NCBI GenBank assembly: GCA_001778355.1
Contig: MFGS01000156.1
Coordinates: 16,129-30,982, forward strand
Length of the DNA stretch: 14,854 nucleotides
Direction of reading: 5' to 3'
DNA from: Candidatus Firestonebacteria bacterium RIFOXYA2_FULL_40_8
GTDB lineage: Bacteria; Oederibacteriota; D2-FULL-39-29
The position numbers were made by a program, and so were the translations under genes. How positions within the stretch are numbered: the stretch's first letter is position 1; each line of letters begins with the position of its first letter. The notes beneath the pieces were generated by a model, which was given only the letters and a program-made list of their open reading frames with translations, was not told the DNA's origin and did not search any database. Positions 1 to 5,490 of this stretch are shown here, piece after piece.

Positions 1-99
1 CGGAGGACGGACTCCTGCTCCGCAGTAAACAATCAAATCCGCAGCAGATACACCGCTAAAAAGGCAGAGTAAGATGCAAACTATCAGTCTTTTTCGCAT
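1..99 (-). CDS. Third ModA-like solute-binding protein, N-terminus only (cut by window edge)
   Basis: The ATG at 97-99 opens a frame that stays open for 33 codons to the window edge. It is preceded by AAGGGG (108-113), 8 bases from the start. The peptide has a basic start (MRKR), a hydrophobic core to about residue 18 and a small-residue stretch ending VSAA, so it has a Sec signal with cleavage near residue 19 or 20. The first mature residues read DLIVYCGAGVRPP. They resemble LKIYCGNTMRPA at the same place in the lipoprotein encoded four genes upstream in reading order (1582-2325), where a ModA-type ligand loop is expected. The gene overlaps the ATPase stop by 16 bases, so it is the next gene of the same operon. 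I infer a periplasmic oxyanion-binding protein of the ModA family. Only the signal and first strand are visible, so the family call rests mainly on the YCG..RP motif and the context. Confidence 0.7.
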   Translation of the reverse strand, partial: MRKRLIVCILLCLFSGVSAADLIVYCGAGVRPP

Positions 100-806
100 A
101 CGGCTGTCCCCTTGCATAAAAATTCTCTTATTTTCCCATTTACAGGTTTCTTTTTGACCTCTTTCAAGGTTCCCTGCTGAACAAGTTCTCCCTCCCAGAT
201 AATTAAAACTTTATCGGAAAGCTGCTCCATTTCATCATAAAAATGACAGACGTGCAGAAACGGTATTTTTGTCTGCCGTTGAATATTCTTTAGTATCTTT
301 ATCATTTTCATTCTTGTTTTTTCGTCCAGGGCGCAAATAGGTTCATCCAGCAGAAGAAGTTTCGGAGAGATAACCAGCGCCCTTGCCATAGCCGCTCTCT
401 GGGCTTCTCCCCCGCTTAACGTTTTTGAACTTCTTTCCAAAAGATGATCTATCTCCAGGAGGGTACTTATCTCTTTAACTTTCTTTTCCGACCCGGCCTT
501 GTCGTAATTCAGGTACTGAAGACCAAAACTGATATTATCTTTCACCGTCATATGAGGAAAGAGAGCATAATCCTGAGGCATATAGCCGATGCCTCGTTTT
601 CCGGGAGGCAAAAATGTAATCTCCGTCTTATCCAGCATGATGCTCCCGGCTGTCGGGATTCTTAAACCGCAGATAGTTTCAAGTAATGTTGTTTTTCCCG
701 CTCCGGGAGGTCCGACTACTACGCAATATTCCCCGGCAATTTCCGCAGAAATATCTTTTAATTCAAATCTTCCCTGTTTAAGCGACAGACCTTTAAGTCG
801 TATCAT
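84..806 (-). CDS. modC: ModC-type ABC transporter ATPase (molybdate/tungstate), short form without regulatory domain
   Basis: A 240-residue nucleotide-binding subunit that would power the permease encoded immediately upstream. All ABC elements are present: Walker A GPPGAGKT (32-39), Q-loop Q78, signature LSGGEAQ (130-136), Walker B LLLLDEP (150-156), the D-loop ALDEKT, and the switch histidine H188 in HVCHF. Proteobacterial ModC is about 350 residues with a C-terminal MOP/TOBE oxyanion sensor. That domain is absent here, as in the short archaeal ModC of Archaeoglobus, so direct trans-inhibition by bound molybdate is not expected. The start ATG overlaps the permease stop in an ATGA junction, with AGAGGG just upstream, indicating translational coupling. 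The substrate call depends on the permease and binding-protein context. Other oxyanion ATPases look similar in sequence alone. Confidence 0.88.
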   Translation of the reverse strand: MIRLKGLSLKQGRFELKDISAEIAGEYCVVVGPPGAGKTTLLETICGLRIPTAGSIMLDKTEITFLPPGKRGIGYMPQDYALFPHMTVKDNISFGLQYLNYDKAGSEKKVKEISTLLEIDHLLERSSKTLSGGEAQRAAMARALVISPKLLLLDEPICALDEKTRMKMIKILKNIQRQTKIPFLHVCHFYDEMEQLSDKVLIIWEGELVQQGTLKEVKKKPVNGKIREFLCKGTAVCEKD

Positions 807-1582
807 AGAATCCCTCTCTTAACAAGCAAACGAAGAGCCATAAGGGATATTAAACTAAAACCGACAAGAAGAAGCGATACGGCAAGCGCGCTTTCAATCC
901 GTCCTATTGAGAGTTCAAGAAATATGGTAGTAGGGAGCACCTCGGTTTTAAATCTGGTTGAACCGCAAAATACCAGTACCGGGCCAAATTCACCGATGGC
1001 TCTCGCCCAGGCAATTATTCCGGCGGCAACAATACCTTTTTTCGCAAGAGGCAGTGTAATTCTTACAAAGGCCTGCCAGGAGTTACAGCCCAGGGTTTTT
1101 GCAACGTCTTCCAGCCTGAAGTCCATACCTTCGAAAGCAGTTTTTATTGTTTTAAGGCAGAAAGCACAGGCAATAATGAATTGCGCAACGACAATTCCGG
1201 GGATAGTATAGACCAGGTCAAGTCCGTGAGTTTTCAAAATATTTCCAAAGCCGGTCTGATAAAACACCAAAAGACTTATTCCGATGACCAGCGGAGGCAT
1301 TATAATAGGAAGGTCAAGAACAGCATCGATAAAGTTACTGCCAAAGAATTTCCATCTGACAAGCGCGTAAGCTGCGGGAATAGAAACAATCAGTGAAAGT
1401 ATAGCCGTTATAAACGAGGTTATAAGGCTGAGTTTTACAGCGTAACGTATCTCCGGAGTCCTGATTGCTTCTTTAAAATTGGCAAAACTGATATAACTTA
1501 CATCTCCGGCAAACAGAAGGACAATCATAAAGAAATACAACCCTAGTAACCCCAGAAATGTTGTTTTGAAAATTCTATCCAT
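803..1582 (-). CDS. modB: ModB/WtpB-type ABC transporter permease (molybdate/tungstate)
   Basis: A 259-residue inner-membrane permease with about six hydrophobic segments. The cytoplasmic EAA loop at 151-180 (EGMDFRLEDVAKTLGC, ending in ITLPLA) is the docking site for the ATPase. The segment from 192 to 229, with GEFGPVLVFCGSTRFKTEVL and then IFLELSIG, is characteristic of molybdate/tungstate permeases of the ModB/WtpB group rather than of phosphate or sulfate permeases. Its ATG shares one base with the TAA of the upstream lipoprotein gene (TAATG), and its stop overlaps the ATPase start by four bases. Length and architecture are normal for the family. Molybdate and tungstate cannot be separated from sequence alone. 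Confidence 0.88.
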   Translation of the reverse strand: MDRIFKTTFLGLLGLYFFMIVLLFAGDVSYISFANFKEAIRTPEIRYAVKLSLITSFITAILSLIVSIPAAYALVRWKFFGSNFIDAVLDLPIIMPPLVIGISLLVFYQTGFGNILKTHGLDLVYTIPGIVVAQFIIACAFCLKTIKTAFEGMDFRLEDVAKTLGCNSWQAFVRITLPLAKKGIVAAGIIAWARAIGEFGPVLVFCGSTRFKTEVLPTTIFLELSIGRIESALAVSLLLVGFSLISLMALRLLVKRGIL

Positions 1583-2325
1583 TATTTTACCTTATAGCCA
1601 CAGGAAGTAAAAGCTGTCTTGCATTCATCGGATGCCGAAAAAACCAGAAAATCTTGAGCCGTTTTCGAGTTAGTAGAACTTTTCAGAACTCCCAGAGAAA
1701 CTCTCGCCGAAAGTATCTCATCTTTTAATTTTACAACTTCCACGGTGCCGTTAAATTGTTTTGCTGTCGCATTCCAAATGAAAGCGGCATCCAGCGAACC
1801 AAGCTTGATAGCGTTGGCAAGCTCCGAACTGCTTCTCGTTTTAACTTTAAGGTTCTTTGATAAACTATCGTATTTTTTATTCTTTTTAAGATATTCTTCC
1901 GTCAACTTCCCCGCCAGCGCAAACTCCGGTTCGCCCCAACCCAGACGCATTCCCTTTTTCGCAAGATCGGCAAGTCCGGTTATTTTTTTAGTATTTTTAA
2001 CGGCAACAACAAGCACCGGTTGAAGAAAAGCAACGTCTTTATACTCCGCGATAAGTCCTTTTTTTGCAAACTCTTCCATATATGGCTCATGGACAATGAA
2101 CAAATCACCTTTTTTTGAGAGCATTACCTGGGCAAATATCTCGCTAGAATCACCAAAACTGAACTCGGCCTTTACTCCGGTCTTTTCCTCGTAAGACTTT
2201 GCCAGGATTTCCATCGCAGGTCTCATTGTATTTCCGCAATATATTTTTAACACTTTACCTGGCTTCCCGCAGCCAACCAACATTATAATAACCAATAAAA
2301 CAATAAAATAATAATATTTACGCAT
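1582..2325 (-). CDS. modA: ModA-like substrate-binding lipoprotein
   Basis: I place the start at the ATG at 2323-2325, which gives 247 residues. It has AAGGAG at 2332-2337, 6 bases upstream, and this start yields a clean lipoprotein signal: MRKYYY, a hydrophobic core, then the lipobox LVGC with C19 as the acylated residue. A longer in-frame reading from 2379 would bury the signal and lacks support. The mature part follows the ModA pattern: LKIYCGNTMRPA (26-37) at the first strand and ligand loop, GDLFIVHE (73-80), ANAIKLGSLDAAFIW (171-185) in the second lobe, and a closing AQDFLVFSASDE (223-234). It should deliver molybdate or tungstate to the adjacent permease. The stop shares a base with the permease start, and only one base separates it from the upstream gene's stop. 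Confidence 0.85.
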   Translation of the reverse strand: MRKYYYFIVLLVIIMLVGCGKPGKVLKIYCGNTMRPAMEILAKSYEEKTGVKAEFSFGDSSEIFAQVMLSKKGDLFIVHEPYMEEFAKKGLIAEYKDVAFLQPVLVVAVKNTKKITGLADLAKKGMRLGWGEPEFALAGKLTEEYLKKNKKYDSLSKNLKVKTRSSSELANAIKLGSLDAAFIWNATAKQFNGTVEVVKLKDEILSARVSLGVLKSSTNSKTAQDFLVFSASDECKTAFTSCGYKVK

Positions 2326-2326
2326 T

Positions 2327-3085
2327 TTATACTCCTTTTTTGTCCGGAATAACCCACCCATGCTTTCTATAATACTCAAGTCCCTGTCCTGAAGTTAAAT
2401 ACTCGATGAATTCATTACCAAGTTTTTTATCTTTAATAAATTTCAATGCGGCAATGGATGTTCCGCGAAAGACCTGATATTTTTCTTCTATTTCCACTAC
2501 TTCCAGATCCGAAGATAACTCATTAAAAGTATTCCACCCGAAAGCAACGTCGACTTTTCCCGCTGCCACCGAGTCCACCAGATGAATACATCCGTTTACA
2601 TGCAGTGTTATATTCTTCCTTATAGGTTCGATGAGCATTGCTTTACCGCAAATATCCTCCCAGAGCCCTTTCAAACAATCTATTAATGAAATACCGATAC
2701 TAACTCCGGGGTTCGCACAATCTTCAAGAGTCTTTATCTTTTTTGGATTGCCCTTAGGAACTATCAGAGCAGACCGGCGGTAGCCGATAGTTTTTCTCAT
2801 TTCAGGCAGGACCAACCCCATATACTCGCCATCATCCAGAAGGTACTCGGCGCTTCCTATTACCAGATCGTAGTTCTCGCCTCTGCTTATCTCCTGAAGA
2901 AAAGTCTCGGGCTGTCCGGCTTTTTCAGCCTGTTTGTCTTGGTCTGACATTACCTCGCTATACTGTTTTACACAGCCGCGGTTACAAACATCTATCTGAA
3001 TCTTTACTTTATTCAGACGTTCAAATTCTTTTGCCGCATCTATAAGCGGAAAAGCGCAGGCTCTTGCAGAAAATACTTTCAGCAT
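2327..3085 (-). CDS. Leaderless, cysteine-rich ModA-like binding protein
   Basis: A 252-residue type 2 periplasmic-binding-protein fold related to ModA. The visible family features are LKVFSARACAFP (2-13) at the first strand, NYDLVIGSAEYL (71-82), VDSVAAGKVDVAFGWN (170-185) and EFIEYLTSGQGLEYYRKHGW (225-244). Unlike its neighbours it starts directly at the first strand with no signal peptide. The ATG at 3083-3085 has an AAAGGA site a few bases upstream. The in-frame codons before it reach a TAA after 16 codons and encode nothing hydrophobic, so no signal has been missed. It contains seven cysteines (10, 34, 38, 123, 137, 146, 166), including a CNRGC pair at 34-38. It probably acts in the cytoplasm, perhaps storing or sensing the oxyanion or as a redox-active partner. 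That role is inference. A protein that lost its signal is an alternative. Confidence 0.75.
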   Translation of the reverse strand: MLKVFSARACAFPLIDAAKEFERLNKVKIQIDVCNRGCVKQYSEVMSDQDKQAEKAGQPETFLQEISRGENYDLVIGSAEYLLDDGEYMGLVLPEMRKTIGYRRSALIVPKGNPKKIKTLEDCANPGVSIGISLIDCLKGLWEDICGKAMLIEPIRKNITLHVNGCIHLVDSVAAGKVDVAFGWNTFNELSSDLEVVEIEEKYQVFRGTSIAALKFIKDKKLGNEFIEYLTSGQGLEYYRKHGWVIPDKKGV

Positions 3086-3098
3086 ATTTATCCTTTTA

Positions 3099-3743
3099 TC
3101 ATTTTGTTGGCTTTTTACCGTTAAACACCGATATTACAACAAATATTATCACTATAATGGCTATACTAAAGGCTGCCATGCTTCCAGAAGGGATCCCGTT
3201 AACAACACTGTTACTTTTGAATAATTTATCATATTTTAGCGCGAATATATGAATCAGCAGGAACACATAGAATACATAATTAACTTTTCGGACCGTTTCA
3301 GGACTCTTAAACTTACCATAGAGGATGTTGAAACTCACAACCGAAAAACAGACAAAAGAAATAATGCCAAAAAGAAGCGATAATCCAAAAACGGCTGTCA
3401 TTTTGTTTTCGGGTGTAAAATATTCAGGATAATATGCCGCAGAAAACATCATTACGGAAATTAATATGTGTACAACAACCAGTACTATTCCGAGAATTCC
3501 GAAGCTTTTAATATAGTGAACCCGCTCCTTCCATTTTTCCGGCCAAATATTTACAAAAGAGCCGATTAAAACCGCAAAAGACATCATTGAAAAAGAAGTG
3601 AGCGCGATTGATTTATTGGTAATTGTTAAGAAAATATCCGAAAATGGCTGTCCAAATCTCCTGAAATAGTGCTGAACGAAAAACATCAGGAAGGTTAGAA
3701 AACAAATCATCCACACATTTCTAATTTTATTATTTTTGTCCAT
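3099..3743 (-). CDS. Six-helix membrane protein, ferric-reductase/MsrQ-like haem candidate
   Basis: A 214-residue integral membrane protein with hydrophobic segments near 10-24, 46-66, 80-101, 116-140, 154-170 and 189-208. H92 lies in the middle of the third segment (GIVLVVVHILIS) and H165 in the fifth (YVFLLIHIF), with H76 just before the third. Six helices, about 210 residues and paired mid-membrane histidines match the ferric-reductase-like/MsrQ (YedZ) superfamily, which binds b-type haem and passes electrons across the membrane. I see no FAD or NAD domain, as in MsrQ. The ATG at 3741-3743 has GAGGAT upstream. Its stop is 13 bases before the leaderless binding protein, so it appears to be the first gene of the transporter operon. 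The assignment is by topology and histidine placement only. An unrelated six-helix protein remains possible. Confidence 0.45.
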   Translation of the reverse strand: MDKNNKIRNVWMICFLTFLMFFVQHYFRRFGQPFSDIFLTITNKSIALTSFSMMSFAVLIGSFVNIWPEKWKERVHYIKSFGILGIVLVVVHILISVMMFSAAYYPEYFTPENKMTAVFGLSLLFGIISFVCFSVVSFNILYGKFKSPETVRKVNYVFYVFLLIHIFALKYDKLFKSNSVVNGIPSGSMAAFSIAIIVIIFVVISVFNGKKPTK

Positions 3744-3799
3744 ATATCCTCATTAAGATGTTTTTAAATATAGAATCTCCTTATTATGAAACTTCGTAT

Positions 3800-3930
3800 C
3801 CGCCTAGGTGCCCTCCAGAGGCGGGTCAAAAGCAATATTTTTCGAAGGAATATGGTCAGATATTTAAGACTTCGCTCAACTTGCTTTTCTTGCTTTATTT
3901 GCTGTCTTTGCTTTCCTTGCTATACTTGCT
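3800..3930. repeat. Composite interspersed repeat, copy A
   Basis: The gap between the MFS gene and the transporter operon (3744-3937) contains no gene. It holds a 6-bp-stem hairpin (CCGCCT at 3800-3805 with AGGCGG at 3819-3824), a TTCGAAGG block, then TATGGTCAGATATTTAAG (3851-3868), ACTTCGCT and a 9-bp-periodic tract. The same order of parts recurs at 12366-12453. Over the 44 bases from 3851 the two copies match at about 38 positions with one gap. I recognise no promoter in this gap. The hairpin is not followed by a T-run on either strand, so it is not an intrinsic terminator. Confidence 0.75.
3877..3930. repeat. 9-bp minisatellite, six units ending TTGCT
   Basis: Six consecutive 9-base units fill 54 bases. 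In order they are CAACTTGCT, TTTCTTGCT, TTATTTGCT, GTCTTTGCT, TTCCTTGCT and ATACTTGCT. The last five bases are invariant and the first four vary. The array starts directly after TTCGCT and ends eight bases before the MFS stop codon. A shorter, more degraded array with the same register follows the second copy of the composite repeat at 12418-12453. Confidence 0.85.
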
Positions 3931-3937
3931 GCTTTCA

Positions 3938-5152
3938 TCACTTTTCTATCTTTGATAATAGAAGCTGGGTGCTTAAAGCTTTATCTTTAGTCTCATGAAT
4001 AAAGAATATTATCGCGAAGGCAAGTAAGAACCCGCCAATTATATTAATAATAAGCGGCAACGAAAGCCCATATACTTGATATAAAAAACCGCCCACTATT
4101 GGCCCGAGAAAACCGGTTAAGCCGTTAAAAAAAACGAATCTTCCCAAAGCTTCTGCCCTTTTGTTTTGAACAACGCTGTTGGAAATTAGCGTTCTCGTAG
4201 CCGGTATCCAGAACGCAGGCATCAACCCTAAAAATATCTGAGATATTAAAAGCAGGTAGAAATCTTTAAAGAGTATTATTCCGAGAAGTCCAACGCAGCC
4301 TACTATTTCGGATACAATAAGTGAAAGCTTACAGCTCCTCTGCATCATGTATTTGCCTATCGGGATCTGGAAAACCGCCCATGAAGCAGTAAACACACTT
4401 CCAAGGATACCTATCTGAGTGTGGCTTAATGCGTATTTATCACGGAGCAATCCGAATATTATCCTGTAGCCCACACCCCAGAAAAAAGCGTCAATCGCAA
4501 GTATAAAATAAAAAATCGCCAGATGTCTTGGTATTTTGAATACATTTTTCAGCACGCTCTTCATATTTTTGATCAGAATTATTTTATATTCGGATTTAAG
4601 CAGACTTTCTTTTACATAAAATATAAAGATAATCAGACAAACAGCTTCAAGAAAAATATTCATCATAAAAATAGTGCCGTAACCGAATTTATCCGCTATC
4701 TTTCCGCCAAACATAGAAGATGCTACACCGGGAACAACCATGAAAAAAGCAAGCATGTTGAACGCCATAACACGTTTTGATTTTCCGACAGATTCAGCTA
4801 CAAAAGAATCCCGAGCAGGCAGTCCGATAGTCCCCAGTCCGATAAAAATAGCTCCGGAAATAATAAAAAACGTACTCTTAGTAAGCACGGCCAGAGTATA
4901 CATATTAAAACCCAGAATTATCAGGATACTTCCAAATATCATGGGTTTTTTTCTGCCTATTCTGTCGGCTATCCAGCCTCCGGGCAATTGGACAAGGGAC
5001 GGAATCACACTGTTGGTTAAACCGTCAATAAATCCTACAAATGGCATTGAATTGGAAATACTAAGTACGAACGGCTGAAGCATTACCCTCATTATATAAA
5101 TATATATTCCCTGTATAAACGCAATAAGGTACATTAACCTGATCTTCTTCAT
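3938..5152 (-). CDS. Major facilitator superfamily transporter
   Basis: I place the start at the ATG at 5150-5152, giving 404 residues, the usual size of a 12-helix MFS carrier. The MKKIRLMYL start leads straight into helix 1. An in-frame extension to 5260 adds a basic, non-conserved stretch and is unlikely. AAGGAG is at 5165-5170, which is a long 12-base spacing, and an AGGA lies closer. The loop 2-3 motif A is clear (GGWIADRIGRKK, 58-69), with a weaker counterpart in the second half (PIGKYMM, 264-270) and a GPIVGG segment at 350-355 in a helix 11-like region. The substrate cannot be told. The family includes drug and metabolite exporters. The gene stands alone, with its own upstream region and 194 bases before the next gene. 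Its 3' end abuts the 9-bp minisatellite. Confidence 0.88.
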   Translation of the reverse strand: MKKIRLMYLIAFIQGIYIYIMRVMLQPFVLSISNSMPFVGFIDGLTNSVIPSLVQLPGGWIADRIGRKKPMIFGSILIILGFNMYTLAVLTKSTFFIISGAIFIGLGTIGLPARDSFVAESVGKSKRVMAFNMLAFFMVVPGVASSMFGGKIADKFGYGTIFMMNIFLEAVCLIIFIFYVKESLLKSEYKIILIKNMKSVLKNVFKIPRHLAIFYFILAIDAFFWGVGYRIIFGLLRDKYALSHTQIGILGSVFTASWAVFQIPIGKYMMQRSCKLSLIVSEIVGCVGLLGIILFKDFYLLLISQIFLGLMPAFWIPATRTLISNSVVQNKRAEALGRFVFFNGLTGFLGPIVGGFLYQVYGLSLPLIINIIGGFLLAFAIIFFIHETKDKALSTQLLLSKIEK

Positions 5153-5192
5153 TTTCCTGCGATTCTCCTTATCTGTTATAAGTATTTGTATA

Positions 5193-5198
5193 ATTATA
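5193..5198 (-). promoter_or_regulatory. Possible -10 box for the MFS gene
   Basis: The minus strand reads TATAAT exactly at 5198-5193, about 40 bases upstream of the MFS start codon. No good -35 hexamer is found 16-18 bases further upstream, and the surroundings are AT-rich, so this is a weak call. Confidence 0.25.
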
Positions 5199-5295
5199 CT
5201 ATTAAAGCACGGCCAAAATCTACCCGAAATCCGAAGTAGGAAACGTATTAATATTGACATTCTGAATATTGAGGTTTCAAGGAGATTTCGGGTTC

Positions 5296-5366
5296 GATTC
5301 CACAGATTACAAAGCTACGGGATTCCACTGATACAAGCAACTTGCATATAAGTGATTCTGTAGCTT
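5296..5366. repeat. GATTCCAC-type interspersed repeat with nested hairpin
   Basis: The 338-base gap 5153-5490 contains no gene. Within it GATTCCACAGATTACAAAG (5296-5314) is followed by a second related unit GATTCCACTGATACAAG (5321-5337). The same unit recurs at 9311-9329 as GATTCCACCGATTACAAAT. The stretch 5312-5366 can fold into a nested imperfect hairpin: AAGCTAC (5312-5318) with GTAGCTT (5360-5366), CACT (5326-5329) with AGTG (5351-5354), and CAAG (5334-5337) with CTTG (5341-5344) around a three-base loop. On the minus strand this lies in the upstream region of the MFS gene. Confidence 0.6.
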
Positions 5367-5428
5367 AACCCTAATATTTCTACTTCGTTTTTAGGGCTCT
5401 ATTGAAAAACAGATTAAGGGGGAAGCAT

Positions 5429-5463
5429 AAAAAAAAGATGCCCTGTTTAGTTTCAGGGCATCT
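5429..5463 (-). terminator. Intrinsic terminator of the propeller/FlgD-Ig gene
   Basis: Read on the minus strand, a 10-bp perfect stem (AGATGCCCTG against CAGGGCATCT, loop of eight bases) is followed at once by a run of eight T. It lies 28 bases after the stop codon of the gene at 5491-7350, the expected place for a rho-independent terminator. Confidence 0.9.
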
Positions 5464-5490
5464 CATATATAGCTTTCTTTTTACAAATAT

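Noticed and set aside
3877..3930. CRISPR-like array
   Set aside because: The units are nine bases with a five-base constant part. There are no spacers of usual length and no cas genes.
3876..3938. 20-codon minus-strand frame beginning in a TGATG overlap with the MFS stop, encoding a Lys/Ala-rich peptide
   Set aside because: It has no ribosome-binding site, and its composition is dictated by the 9-bp minisatellite. No independent sign of coding.
3758..3955. Plus-strand frame encoding a Leu-Leu-X repeat peptide across the minisatellite
   Set aside because: It has no ribosome-binding site, the pattern follows from the 9-base repeat, and it runs into the MFS coding region antisense.
5290..5302. 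GGTTCGATTCC, resembling a tRNA T-loop
   Set aside because: The flanking bases do not form a T stem (TTCGG against CCACA), and no acceptor or anticodon arm can be found around it. It belongs to the GATTCCAC repeat.
5369..5396. CCCTAA/TTAGGG hairpin
   Set aside because: It has only six base pairs with a 16-base loop, no T-run and no matching copy seen. This is at chance level for this length.
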